DNA of 23,428 bases, from positions 1 through 23,428 of the forward strand of contig CAVGBV010000034.1 of NCBI GenBank assembly GCA_963627615.1. Direction: 5' to 3'. The notes below the pieces were generated by a model that saw nothing but the letters and a program-made list of their open reading frames with translations, was not told where the DNA came from and did no database searches. The translations under genes were made by a program, and so were the position numbers. The DNA comes from Faecimorpha sp963627615 (GTDB lineage Bacteria; Bacillota; Clostridia; Lachnospirales; Bianqueaceae). Below are positions 7,718 through 16,636 of this stretch, piece by piece; the stretch's first letter is position 1; each line of letters starts with the position of its first letter.

Positions 7718-8659
7718 TTAATCCACCCGATTCTGCTGCTGTCCCTCTCCCCATTTTTTCACATTCTCATAGGCAATCCTTGCCCTCTTGACAAGCGCTT
7801 CCACCGTAGCGAACGCTACATGCGGAGTCAGCAGCGTATGCGGCGTATGATACAGCACGTGGTCGGCAATCGGCGGCTCCGTCTCAAAGACATCCACACC
7901 GCAGCCGGCAATCTCTCCCTGCTCCAGCGCCGCAGCCAACGCCTCGCTGTCCACCACCGGCCCTCTGGCCGTGTTAATCAGGATCGCCGTATTCTTCATC
8001 TTACGCAGCTGCTCCTGACCGATCAGGCCACGGGTGCTGTCGCTAAGCGGCACATGCAAAGATACGATATCGCATTCTTCCAGAAGCGTATCCAGATCGG
8101 TCCATACGACACCCGGTATCTCCTTCTCTGTACGGCTGTAGGCATACACTTCGCATCCAAAGGCCTGCGCGATCCTTATGACACGCTGTCCGATGGCTCC
8201 GGCTCCTATGACGCCGAACTTTTTGCCCTCCAGCTCCGGACCTATGAGTCCCTCCTTGGTGCCGCCCTGCCGGATTCTGCGGTCACACTCTCCAATATTC
8301 CGGTACAGGCCAAGAATCAGTCCGAAAGTCAAATCCGCTACAGCGGCCGTAGAATATCCCGCGCAGTTGCAGACCACAACGCCCTTCTCCCGGCACGCGT
8401 CCATCGCCACATGATCATAACCGATAAAAGCGACTGACAAGAGCTTCAGTTTCTCAAAGCCACGAATCGCTTCCGCAGGCAACGGCTGATTGGCCACGAT
8501 AATCACATCCGCGTCCTTGCCGCGCTCGATCAGCTCCTGTGTACTCCCGGCACGATTGCCATAATAAACGACCTCTGCCCCCTGCGGCAGGATCTCCGAA
8601 GCCAATGTATCCAAGGCCTCTTGCTTTACGCCCAGAGGCTCGATGACAACAATCTTCAT
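7718..8659 (-). CDS. D-2-hydroxyacid dehydrogenase
   Basis: An NAD-dependent oxidoreductase of 313 residues that interconverts a 2-keto acid and a D-2-hydroxy acid. The NAD-binding motif is GAGAIG (152-157) within GKKFGVIGAGAIGQRVI. The catalytic triad is Arg232 (in INTARGPVVD), Glu261 (in VFETEPP) and His280 (in LTPHVAF). The family includes phosphoglycerate, lactate, glycerate and hydroxyisocaproate dehydrogenases; the length without an ACT domain argues against a long-form SerA, but the substrate cannot be named. The start is ATG 8659 with GGGAGGAAG upstream; the longer open frame reaches into the -10 box and is rejected. It has its own promoter, so it is separate from the hydrogenase genes. 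Confidence 0.92.
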   Translation of the reverse strand: MKIVVIEPLGVKQEALDTLASEILPQGAEVVYYGNRAGSTQELIERGKDADVIIVANQPLPAEAIRGFEKLKLLSVAFIGYDHVAMDACREKGVVVCNCAGYSTAAVADLTFGLILGLYRNIGECDRRIRQGGTKEGLIGPELEGKKFGVIGAGAIGQRVIRIAQAFGCEVYAYSRTEKEIPGVVWTDLDTLLEECDIVSLHVPLSDSTRGLIGQEQLRKMKNTAILINTARGPVVDSEALAAALEQGEIAGCGVDVFETEPPIADHVLYHTPHTLLTPHVAFATVEALVKRARIAYENVKKWGEGQQQNRVD

Positions 8660-8701
8660 ATTGCTTCCTCCCTTGATCCATATTCTGCTTCTCACCTGTC
8701 T

Positions 8702-8730
8702 AATGTACACCGTTTTCCCCAAAATGTCAA
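8702..8730 (-). promoter_or_regulatory. Promoter of the hydroxyacid dehydrogenase gene
   Basis: A perfect -35 TTGACA (8725-8730) and a -10 TACATT (8702-8707) are separated by 17 bases on the minus strand, about 43 bases before the ATG. It lies immediately downstream of the hydA terminator. Confidence 0.8.
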
Positions 8731-8746
8731 TATGTATAAAAGAACA

Positions 8747-8770
8747 CAGGGCCCGCCGCGGCAGGCCCTG
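8747..8770 (-). terminator. Terminator of the hydrogenase operon
   Basis: CAGGGCC (8747-8753) and GGCCCTG (8764-8770) form a GC-only-plus-ends stem, and the loop itself contains the self-complementary GCCGCGGC on the minus strand. A U-rich TGTTCTTTTAT follows. The hairpin begins eight bases after the hydA stop. Confidence 0.85.
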
Positions 8771-8778
8771 CGTATTTT

Positions 8779-10545
8779 TTAGATTCTGTCCTTCTTCTGA
8801 TATACCGTATGCAGAAGTTCATGCGACTTGCCGTGTCCCGGCTGTCCCATATACTCGCTGTAGAGCTTCTTCACAAAAGGATTCTCATGCGATTTACGGA
8901 TCGACTTACTCTGATCCTCACTGCACAGCGCCTGCTGACGTTTGCGGACCACATTGAAATCTCCGTGATTGTAGGGCTGGCCTCCGCCGTTCACGCATCC
9001 GCCCGGGCAAGCCATGATCTCTACCGCATGGAGCTGATCCGGATTGCCGGCCTTGATCTCTTCCATGATTCTGCGCGCATTTCCCAGGCCACTGGCCACT
9101 GCCAGATTCAAGGTAAGATCCCCGATCTTAACAGAAGCTTTCTTGATGCCGGAAGAGGTGCTGCGCACATCCTCGAACTCCACATTCTCCAGCGTCTCTC
9201 CTGTCAGCCATTCATATGCTGTACGCAGGGCCGCTTCCATTACACCACCGGTCTTACCGAAGATGACGGCCGCGCCGGTCGACTCACCCAGCGGATCATC
9301 AAACTCTTCCTCGTCCAGATTCTTCAGATCCAGATTGAACTGCTTGATCACGGAAGCCAGCTCATGTGTACTGATGGAATAATCCACATCCGGATTGCCG
9401 TCCGTACCAAACTCCTCGCGCTGCGCTTCGAACTTCTTGGCGATACAGGGCATTACAGAGACTACGACCAGTTTGTCACGCTGTACACCGAGCTTATCCG
9501 CGAAATAATTCTTGGCAATCGCGCCGAACATCTGCTGCGGCGATCTTGCCGAAGACGGCAGTGCCAGATATTCCGGATACTGTGTCTCAATAAAGTTGAT
9601 CCAGGCCGGGCAGCAGGAGGTCATCAGCGGCAGCGCCACCGGTTCTCCCTTGACGTACTTCTGGATGCGTTCCGCCAGCTCTGTCGCCTCTTCCATAATG
9701 GTCACATCCGCGGCAAAATCGGTATCAAATACATAATCAAAGCCAATCTTACGCAGTGCCGCCACCATTTTCCCGGTAACGGACGTTCCGGCCTCATAGC
9801 CGAACTCTTCACCCAGGGCCGCACGCACTGCCGGAGCCGTATTGACAATCACGATCTTGTCCGGATCCGCCAGATCCTCGATCAGATGCTCTGAGGCACT
9901 GGCGTTGCTGGTCAGAGCGCCTACGGGACATACCTGTACGCACTGTCCGCAATAGGTACATACGGACTCCGCCAGAGGCGCCTGGAAGGACGTTGACACA
10001 ACCGCTTCAAATCCACGGTTAACACCGGACAGCGCTCCTACCGTCTGCACCTGATTACAAACAGTTTCACAACGGCGGCACATAATACATTTGTTCATAT
10101 CTCTCAGAATCGATACACTGGTATCCGGCGTATATGTAGACTGAGATTTTCCTGTAATACGCACCTTACGGATTCCCATCTTTTCCGCGGTTCTCTGCAA
10201 ATCGCATTCTCCGGACCTGGCACAGGTCAGGCAGTCCTTGGGATGATCCGAGAGCATCAGCTCCATCACAGTCCGTCTCTCCTCGATAACCCGCGGGGAA
10301 TTGGTATACACGACCATGCCTTCCGTAACCGGCGTCGCGCATGCCGGAGCCAGATTGCGCCGCTTCTCTACTTCTACCACACAGATACGGCAGGATGCCG
10401 GCTGGTTGTTCAGCCCTATTTCATGCATATGCAGATGACACAGAGTCGGGATGTCGATCCCCAGCTTCTTGGCGGCATCCAGAATGGTGCTGCCCTTCTC
10501 CACCTGCACGGCCATTTTATCGATTGTCAAATTAATCATGTCCAT
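8779..10545 (-). CDS. hydA: [FeFe] hydrogenase catalytic subunit HydA
   Basis: The H2-forming subunit of a trimeric, NADH- and ferredoxin-linked hydrogenase. Of 588 residues, an N-terminal [2Fe-2S] domain uses Cys36, 52, 55 and 69. A His-ligated [4Fe-4S] site follows (His101, Cys105, 108, 114), then two ferredoxin clusters (Cys153, 156, 159, 163 and Cys196, 199, 202, 206). All three H-cluster motifs are complete: TSCCPAW (309-315), MPCIAKKFE (365-373) and MACPGGCVNGGGQP (511-524). The small C-terminal domain (SHENPFVKKLYSEY) is present. The extra C-terminal domain found in longer homologues is absent. The start is ATG 10545 with a GGGGGAAG site; the gap to hydB is 12 bases. It needs HydEFG maturases, which are not in this window. 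Confidence 0.98.
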   Translation of the reverse strand: MDMINLTIDKMAVQVEKGSTILDAAKKLGIDIPTLCHLHMHEIGLNNQPASCRICVVEVEKRRNLAPACATPVTEGMVVYTNSPRVIEERRTVMELMLSDHPKDCLTCARSGECDLQRTAEKMGIRKVRITGKSQSTYTPDTSVSILRDMNKCIMCRRCETVCNQVQTVGALSGVNRGFEAVVSTSFQAPLAESVCTYCGQCVQVCPVGALTSNASASEHLIEDLADPDKIVIVNTAPAVRAALGEEFGYEAGTSVTGKMVAALRKIGFDYVFDTDFAADVTIMEEATELAERIQKYVKGEPVALPLMTSCCPAWINFIETQYPEYLALPSSARSPQQMFGAIAKNYFADKLGVQRDKLVVVSVMPCIAKKFEAQREEFGTDGNPDVDYSISTHELASVIKQFNLDLKNLDEEEFDDPLGESTGAAVIFGKTGGVMEAALRTAYEWLTGETLENVEFEDVRSTSSGIKKASVKIGDLTLNLAVASGLGNARRIMEEIKAGNPDQLHAVEIMACPGGCVNGGGQPYNHGDFNVVRKRQQALCSEDQSKSIRKSHENPFVKKLYSEYMGQPGHGKSHELLHTVYQKKDRI

Positions 10546-10557
10546 GCTTCTTCCCCC

Positions 10558-12408
10558 TTATTTCTTAGAAATCGCGCCGAACTTACACTTATCCATACAG
10601 GTGCCGCACTTGATACACTTATCCTGACGGATGGTATGCGGATTGCGTACCGTGCCTTCGATCGCGCCCGTCGGGCAGTTTCTGGCACAAAGCGTACATC
10701 CCTTACACTTGTCCGGATCAATATGGAACTTCAGCAGTGCGGTACACTTGCCCGCCGGGCAGGTGCCGTTGATATGCGCAATATATTCGTCTTCAAAAGC
10801 AGTCAGCGTGGACAGAACCGGGTTGGGCGCCGTCTGGCCCAGACCGCAGAGCGCCGTGTCTTTGATCACCTGACTCAGGCGCTTCAGCTCCTTGATATGC
10901 TCCATTGTACCCTTACCCTGCGTAATGTCCTTAAGCAGCTCGGACAGACGCTTGGTTCCGACACGGCAAGGAGTACATTTACCACAGGACTCTTCCTCGG
11001 TAAACTCCAGATAGAACCGTGCCACGGAAGGCATACAGTCATCCTCATCCATAACGATCAGACCGCCGGATCCCATCATGGAGCCCTTGGCTACCAGACT
11101 GTCAAAGTCGATCGGCGTATCCAGATCCTTTTCCGTCAGACATCCTCCGGACGGACCGCCTGTCTGCGCCGCCTTGAACTTTTTGCCGTTCTTGATGCCT
11201 CCGCCGATATCATAGATTACTTCCCGCAGTGTCGTTCCCATGGGGACTTCGATCAGACCTACATTGTTGATCTTACCTGCCAGAGCAAACACCTTGGTGC
11301 CCTTGCTCTTTTCCGTACCGATAGAACTGAACCAATCCGCGCCCTTCAGGAAAATTACCGGTACATTGGCAAAAGTCTCAACATTGTTTACATTGGTCGG
11401 CTTATTCCAATAACCGCTCTCGGCCGGGAACGGCGGCTTGGTGGTCGGCTCGCCTCGGTTGCCTTCCATGGAGTGGATCAGCGCCGTCTCTTCACCACAG
11501 ACAAACGCGCCGGCTCCGAATGAGATCTGAATATCAAAGCTGAAATCCGTACCCAGAATGTGATCGCCCAGAAGACCTGCCTCCCGTGCCGCTTCAATTG
11601 CCTTCTCCAAACGCTGAATCGCCAGCGGATACTCCGCGCGGATATAGACCCGGCCCTGGGAAGCTCCGATCGCGTATCCGCAGATCGCCATTGCCTCTAC
11701 AACGCTGTGCGGATCGCCTTCCAGAATGGAACGGTCCATGAACGCACCCGGATCGCCTTCGTCCGCATTACATACTACATACTTCTGATCCGCCTGGTAT
11801 CCTCTCGCAAACTGCCACTTCATACCAGTCGGGAAACCCGCGCCGCCGCGTCCGCGCAGTCCGGACTTCTTCACTTCATCGATGACCTCTTCCGGCGTCA
11901 TCTCGGTGATACATTTTGCCAGGGCCTGATATCCCTTCTGACCGATATACGCTTTAATATTCTCCGGATCGATATATCCGCAGTTACGCAGCGCCACTCT
12001 CTGCTGCTTCTTATAAAAGTCCATATGTTTGGAATCCGAAATATGTTCGTTGGTCTTAGGATCCACATACAGCAGACGGTAGACCTTTTCATTGCCGACG
12101 ATATGCGTCTCCACGATCTCCGCCGCATCCTCCGGCTTTACCTGCGTATAAAATGTGTTGTCCGGCAGGATCTTAACGATCGGTCCCTTTTCGCAGAATC
12201 CAAAACATCCGGTCCGTACAACCTCAACCATATCCTGCAATCCATGCTCTGTCAGCACCGCCCGCAGGTTCTCAATAATCTGCTGAGAATTGGAGGACTG
12301 ACATCCCGTACCGCCGCATACCAGGATGCTGACCTTATCCGTCTGATTCTTCTCCTGCTGCTGGCAGCACAGATTCTGAAGCTGTTCTACTGTCGTAATC
12401 TTTTCCAT
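10558..12408 (-). CDS. hydB: Hydrogenase NADH-binding subunit HydB (NuoF-like)
   Basis: Oxidises or reduces NADH through FMN and is the electron hub of the bifurcating complex. Of 616 residues, a thioredoxin-like [2Fe-2S] domain comes first (Cys31, 36, 68, 72). The NuoF core follows: glycine-rich SGLRGRGGAGFPTG (182-195), NADEGDPGAFMDR (214-226) and GAGAFVCGEETALI (298-311). The core ends with a [4Fe-4S] site in ESCGKCTPCRVG plus a later cysteine (475, 478, 481, 521). Two C-terminal ferredoxin clusters (Cys568-578 and Cys598-608) complete it. The start is ATG 12408, with GAGGAGGG just upstream; a GTG eight codons earlier overlaps the previous stop and is less likely. The spacer to hydC is 14 bases. 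Confidence 0.97.
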   Translation of the reverse strand: MEKITTVEQLQNLCCQQQEKNQTDKVSILVCGGTGCQSSNSQQIIENLRAVLTEHGLQDMVEVVRTGCFGFCEKGPIVKILPDNTFYTQVKPEDAAEIVETHIVGNEKVYRLLYVDPKTNEHISDSKHMDFYKKQQRVALRNCGYIDPENIKAYIGQKGYQALAKCITEMTPEEVIDEVKKSGLRGRGGAGFPTGMKWQFARGYQADQKYVVCNADEGDPGAFMDRSILEGDPHSVVEAMAICGYAIGASQGRVYIRAEYPLAIQRLEKAIEAAREAGLLGDHILGTDFSFDIQISFGAGAFVCGEETALIHSMEGNRGEPTTKPPFPAESGYWNKPTNVNNVETFANVPVIFLKGADWFSSIGTEKSKGTKVFALAGKINNVGLIEVPMGTTLREVIYDIGGGIKNGKKFKAAQTGGPSGGCLTEKDLDTPIDFDSLVAKGSMMGSGGLIVMDEDDCMPSVARFYLEFTEEESCGKCTPCRVGTKRLSELLKDITQGKGTMEHIKELKRLSQVIKDTALCGLGQTAPNPVLSTLTAFEDEYIAHINGTCPAGKCTALLKFHIDPDKCKGCTLCARNCPTGAIEGTVRNPHTIRQDKCIKCGTCMDKCKFGAISKK

Positions 12409-12422
12409 TCTTGCCGCCCTCC

Positions 12423-12902
12423 TCACTCGCACTCCGCTAGAATTGTATCAACCATATCCGGCGTTACCCGGCCGTATACCTTATCGCCTACCATCATAAC
12501 CGGCGCAAGGCCGCAGGCTCCTACACAACGCAGCGAACGCAGGGAGAACTTGCCGTCTTCCGTTGTCTCACCCGGCTCGATCCCCAGCTTTTTACGCAGC
12601 TCCTCCAGCACGCTCTCCGCTCCGCGGACATAGCATGCTGTGCCCATACATACCGAAATCTCATATTTTCCCTTCGGCTTCATCGTAAAATATGAATAGA
12701 AGCTTACTACACCATACACCTTGGATACCGGCACTTCCATCTCTCTTGCCACAAACACCTGTACTTCCCGCGGCAGGTATCCGAAAATTCCCTGTGCCCG
12801 GTGCAGCACTCGAATCAATTCACCCTTTTTGGTCGGCAGCGAATCAATAAATCTCTTAAGCTCCGCATACTTCTCCTGATCGGCCTGATTACAGCACCCC
12901 AT
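12423..12902 (-). CDS. hydC: Hydrogenase subunit HydC (NuoE-like)
   Basis: A small electron-transfer subunit of 159 residues with a thioredoxin-fold [2Fe-2S] site. The cluster ligands are Cys85 and Cys90 in CMGTACYVRGA, and Cys126 and Cys130 in RCVGACGLAPV. The N-terminal helical domain (KRFIDSLPTKKGELIRVLHR) matches the NuoE/24-kDa family in layout and length. It pairs with HydB and passes electrons towards HydA. It is the first gene of the hydC-hydB-hydA operon. The start is ATG 12902 with GAGGAGG upstream; the transcript starts about 63 bases before it. An unusual pair of cysteines follows the first glycine (MGCC); its meaning is unknown. Confidence 0.96.
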   Translation of the reverse strand: MGCCNQADQEKYAELKRFIDSLPTKKGELIRVLHRAQGIFGYLPREVQVFVAREMEVPVSKVYGVVSFYSYFTMKPKGKYEISVCMGTACYVRGAESVLEELRKKLGIEPGETTEDGKFSLRSLRCVGACGLAPVMMVGDKVYGRVTPDMVDTILAECE

Positions 12903-12972
12903 ATGTTTACCTCCTCGTCATCCCACCGTTTCTCCTTTCGGGAACGGCATGCTATTTTCATATGCTCTTATC

Positions 12973-13001
12973 ATTATATCAAATAACCTTCTTCTTGTAA
13001 A
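12973..13001 (-). promoter_or_regulatory. Promoter of the hydrogenase operon
   Basis: A perfect -10 TATAAT (12973-12978) and a -35 TTTACA (12996-13001, one mismatch) have 17-base spacing on the minus strand. The leader of about 60 bases holds one short stem (CCGTT with AACGG, about 12926-12947). No clear redox-regulator site was recognised. Confidence 0.85.
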
Positions 13002-13055
13002 CAACTACGACAAATTTTTATCAATTCCATTAAAAGATTCTAACTATAACAAAAA

Positions 13056-13082
13056 GGGCGGGGACCATCCAAATCCTCGCCC
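13056..13082 (-). terminator. Terminator downstream of the ABC exporter pair
   Basis: GGGCG (13056-13060) pairs with CGCCC (13078-13082), and inner GGA/TCC pairs extend the stem past one mismatch. TTTTT follows on the minus strand (13051-13055). It starts eight bases after the stop of the exporter's second gene. Confidence 0.85.
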
Positions 13083-13090
13083 TCTCTTCT

Positions 13091-14702
13091 TTACGAAGCC
13101 TGTTCAAATTGACTGTTATACAACTCGGCGTAAAATCCACCTTTTTGCATCAATTCGTCATGTTTGCCGCTCTCGATCACATCTCCGTCCCGCATGACCA
13201 GGATGAGATCTGCATTTTTGATCGTGGACAGCCGGTGCGCGATCACAAAACTGGTCCGTCCCCAAGTCAGTTCATCCATCGCCCGTTGAATCAGCAGTTC
13301 CGTCCTCGTATCAACCGAGGAAGTCGCTTCATCCAGAATCAGCATGGGCGCGTTCTGCAGCATCGCCCTCGCAATGGTCAGCAGCTGCTTCTGGCCCGCC
13401 GAGATCGTTGTACTCTCCGACAAAACGGTATCAAAACCATCCGGCAGCGAATGAACGAACTTATCCAGCCCACAGGCACGGCATACCTTCTCCAGCTGAT
13501 CATCCGTGATTCCTTCCATATTATAGACCAGGTTCTCCCGGACCGTACCTTCGAACAGCCAGGTATCCTGCAGTACCATACTGAAGAGATCATGCACATT
13601 TTCACGGCTCAGCTGCGCGATCGGCACACCGTCAATCCGTCTCTCACCGCTGTTTACTTCAAAGAACCGCATCAAAAGATTGACCATCGTCGTTTTGCCT
13701 GCGCCGGTTGGTCCGACAATCGCGACCTTCTGTCCCGGCTGAATCTCCGCCGAGAAGTCCTTGATGATCACCTTGTCCGGCGTATCCGGGTAGCTGAAGC
13801 GAACATGCTCAAAGCTGACCTATCCCTGCACCTTGGACAATCTGGCTGTTTTGGCCCCCTCATCTTCCAGCTCTTCACTCTCCAGAAAATCAAAGATCCG
13901 ATGCGCCGACGCGGAAGCCGTCTGCATATTGGTCATCCCCTGCGCGATCTGCGTCAATGGCGACGTGAACAGACGGACATACAGAATAAAGGAAACAATC
14001 ACGCCAAACTCGATGCTTCCGTTCAGCGCCAGGATAGAACCGACCACACACACCGCGACATAGGACAGATTGCCGATGATATTCATCAGGGGCTGCATAA
14101 CGCCCGAGAGGAACTGTGACTTCCAGTTGGCGTCATAGACTGCCGCGTTCATCCGGTCAAACTCCCGGTTCACTTTCTTTTCCGCCAAGCTGATACGCAC
14201 AACCTCATGTCCGGAATACATTTCCTCCACGTATCCGTTCAGATCTCCCAGGCTTTTCTGTCTGGCGGTAAAATATTTCTGCGATCTGGACATAACGGCG
14301 ACGATCAGAAGCATACCAAACACTGTGATCTCCAGGGAAATCAGCGCCAATCTCCATTCCGTCACAAACATCATGATCAGGCAGCCCGCAAACTGCGTTA
14401 CCGCACTGACAATCGTCGGAAGGCTGTTGGTCAGCCCCTGCTGCAGCGTTGAGACATCGTTGGTAATCCTGCTCAGAATATCTCCCTGTGAAGTTGTATT
14501 AAAGTATTTCTGCGGTACACGGTTAATCTTATCCGACAGCTCCGCGCGCATCCGATAAGACATCTTCAATGTGACGCTCGCCATGATATAATGCTGTACA
14601 AAACCAAAAAGCGCGCTCAGGAGATATATGACCGCCAGGAAAACGCCGATCCTTCATATATCGGATCAGTCTCGGCATCGCCGAACCTGTAGTATTTTTC
14701 AT
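13091..14702 (-). pseudogene. ABC exporter second subunit, broken (N-terminal deletion and TAG stop)
   Basis: A good start (ATG 14702 after GGGGAGGGGAG) gives MKNTTGSAMPRLIRYMKDRR and then leaves the frame. The coding frame resumes near 14660 as IGVFLAVIYLLSALFGFVQH, which is the second membrane helix of such exporters. The first helix and loop, some 60-100 residues, are therefore missing. The frame is open to a TAG (13820-13822) in VQG-stop-VSFEHVRFSYPD, where relatives usually have Glu. It then continues through Walker A (GPTGAGKTT), the signature SAGQKQ and Walker B LILDEATSSVD to the end. The ATPase carries the catalytic Glu missing from its partner, so the pair should be inactive. A GAG-to-TAG change explains the stop; sequencing error could explain one lesion, hardly both. 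Confidence 0.88.
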
Positions 14703-14716
14703 GCTCTCCCCTCCCC

Positions 14717-16465
14717 TTATGCCAGTTCTGCCGCGCTCAGCTGCGAATATGCGATCTCACGGTATACCTCGCAGTTTTGCATCAATTCTTCGTGAGTTCC
14801 GATGCCAACTGCCTCTCCTCGTTCCAATACGATGATTTTATCCGCATGCCGTATGGTACTGATCCTCTGTGCTACAATGATCTTGATCGTACCATGCAGC
14901 TGTTCTTCCAAGCCTTCCCGCAGACGGGCATCTGTCCTGTAATCCAGCGCCGAAAAGGAATCGTCAAAGATCAGGATCTCCGGTTCTCTCGCCAGTGCCC
15001 TCGCAATCGATAAACGCTGCTTCTGTCCGCCGGAGACATTTCTCCCCAGCTGGGCAATCCGATACTCGGCGCCCTCCGGAATCTTCTGAACAAATTCCTT
15101 GGCCTGTGACAGTTCCAGCACCTTATCCAGATCCGCCTCTCCGGCGCCGCTCTCTCCGAAATAGATATTGTCCCGGATCGATCCGGAGAACAGCACCGCT
15201 TTCTGGGTTACATACCCCAGCTTATTATACAGTGCTTCAAAAGTATACTCCCGGACATCTACCCCGTCTACCAACACCTCTCCCTGCGTCGCGTCATAGA
15301 ATCTTGGGATCAGCCCGACAAGCGTCGTCTTGCCGCTGCCCGTCGCGCCGATCACGGCCAGAGTCTCTCCCCGATTGACCTTGAAACTGATCCCGGATAA
15401 GTCATTTTCCGATGCGTGCGGATACCGAAAGCTCACATTACGGAATTCCACTGTTCCTGTTTCTGTACCCTTTTCTACATTTCCTTCACGCTGCGCCGGC
15501 TTACGATCCAGAACCTCGTTGATACGTTCCGCCGATACCTGAGCCTGCGGAAAAAGCATATAGATCATGACGAGCATCATAAAGGACATAACGATATTGG
15601 TCGCGTAGGTACTGAATACCAGTACATCGCTGAACATCGTAAGTCTGGCCGCCATATCCACTACCGCGATACGATTTACCAGAACCGCTCCCAGCCAGTA
15701 GATCACCAGTGCCAGACCATTCATACAAAGTCCCATCAGAGGCTGAATCGCCGCGAAAAGCTTCTGGTTCTTCATCTGAAGTCCCATCATCTCTGCACTG
15801 GGTCCGTCGAATTTCTGATTCTGATACTCCTCAGCGTTAAAAGCGTGAACGACATTGATTCCGGTCAGATTCTCCCGCGCGACCCGGTTAATCTTATCTG
15901 TCAGCTTCTGGACTAGCCGGAATCTTGGGATACAAACGCTCATGATCATAAACACCGCCGAGCAGACTACGATGACAAAACCGGCCGTCACCGCGGACAG
16001 CTCCCAGTTCTTTCCCAGGATCTTAACAATCGCCCAGACGGCCATAATCGGCGCCTTAATGATCATCTGCAGTCCCATCGCTACGATCATCTGAATCTGC
16101 GTGATGTCATTGGTCGTCCTCGTGATCAGACTGGGAACCGAAAAATCCTGCATCTCCTCGCTGCCGATCTCCATAACATGGTGAAACACCTTTTCCCGAA
16201 CCGTATAGCTGAAGCCGGAAGCCGTCCTGGCCGCAAGATATCCGCAGATCACCGCCAGCACCGCGCTGACACAGGTACAACCCAGCATCTTTATCCCCAC
16301 ACTGACAATATCCGCCGTCGTCCCGGATGTCTTGATCAATGTGGTCAGCTCCGTCATATAATCCGGAAGTCTCAGATCAAAATATACCTGCCCTACAACA
16401 AATACCGCACATATCAGCGTCATGACCACCTCACGCCGCTGCATCTTTTTCAATAGCTGAAGCAT
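14717..16465 (-). CDS. ABC exporter subunit with degenerate ATPase site
   Basis: A fused membrane-plus-ATPase half of a heterodimeric type IV exporter (multidrug or peptide), 582 residues. Six membrane helices fill roughly residues 12-310. The ATPase has Walker A GATGSGKT (373-380), signature VSGGQ (477-481) and Walker B LIFDD (498-502). Asp502 stands where the catalytic Glu should be, and Gln533 (VAQRIST) replaces the switch His. These changes mark the degenerate half of heterodimers such as TM287/288, which depends on its partner for hydrolysis. The partner is the next gene, 14 bases downstream, and is broken. The start is ATG 16465 with AGGAGG before it; the upstream ATG lies within the binding site. 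Confidence 0.93.
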   Translation of the reverse strand: MLQLLKKMQRREVVMTLICAVFVVGQVYFDLRLPDYMTELTTLIKTSGTTADIVSVGIKMLGCTCVSAVLAVICGYLAARTASGFSYTVREKVFHHVMEIGSEEMQDFSVPSLITRTTNDITQIQMIVAMGLQMIIKAPIMAVWAIVKILGKNWELSAVTAGFVIVVCSAVFMIMSVCIPRFRLVQKLTDKINRVARENLTGINVVHAFNAEEYQNQKFDGPSAEMMGLQMKNQKLFAAIQPLMGLCMNGLALVIYWLGAVLVNRIAVVDMAARLTMFSDVLVFSTYATNIVMSFMMLVMIYMLFPQAQVSAERINEVLDRKPAQREGNVEKGTETGTVEFRNVSFRYPHASENDLSGISFKVNRGETLAVIGATGSGKTTLVGLIPRFYDATQGEVLVDGVDVREYTFEALYNKLGYVTQKAVLFSGSIRDNIYFGESGAGEADLDKVLELSQAKEFVQKIPEGAEYRIAQLGRNVSGGQKQRLSIARALAREPEILIFDDSFSALDYRTDARLREGLEEQLHGTIKIIVAQRISTIRHADKIIVLERGEAVGIGTHEELMQNCEVYREIAYSQLSAAELA

Positions 16466-16490
16466 TGTTCTCCTCCTGCCCATCTTATTG

Positions 16491-16504
16491 GTTCAGTAAT
16501 GAAC
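16491..16504. promoter_or_regulatory. Candidate operator palindrome before the ABC exporter
   Basis: GTTCA-GTAA-TGAAC is a perfect 5-bp inverted repeat with a 4-base centre. It covers the expected transcription start, eight bases after the -10 box. MarR- and TetR-type repressors of exporters often bind such sites, but no regulator gene is present nearby, so this is inference. Confidence 0.4.
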
Positions 16505-16512
16505 TGTTCTGA

Positions 16513-16541
16513 ATTATACTATATTCCTATTAGAGCGTCAA
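16513..16541 (-). promoter_or_regulatory. Promoter of the ABC exporter genes
   Basis: -35 TTGACG (16536-16541) and a perfect -10 TATAAT (16513-16518) with 17-base spacing on the minus strand, about 48 bases before the ATG. Its strong consensus shows that the operon is still likely to be transcribed. Confidence 0.87.
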
Positions 16542-16600
16542 TGAATATTTTATGAATCCGACGTGAATTTTTTCAGGCGGGAGGTTTCAGGCATAAAAAT

Positions 16601-16631
16601 ACCCTGCAGGATTGATACTGTCCTGCAGGGT
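16601..16631 (-). terminator. Terminator of the ABC-2 ATPase/permease pair
   Basis: ACCCTGCAGGA (16601-16611) and TCCTGCAGGGT (16621-16631) form a perfect 11-bp stem around a 9-base loop. ATTTTTAT follows on the minus strand. The hairpin begins five bases after the permease stop. Confidence 0.92.
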
Positions 16632-16636
16632 AAAAC

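Noticed and set aside
10243..11523. Long plus-strand frame opposite hydA and hydB
   Set aside because: It is antisense to genes with complete catalytic motifs and has no domain or binding site.
13820..13822. TAG as a recoded (pyrrolysine) codon in the exporter gene
   Set aside because: The same gene also has an N-terminal deletion and frame break, and nothing in the window suggests pyrrolysine use. A nonsense mutation from GAG is simpler.
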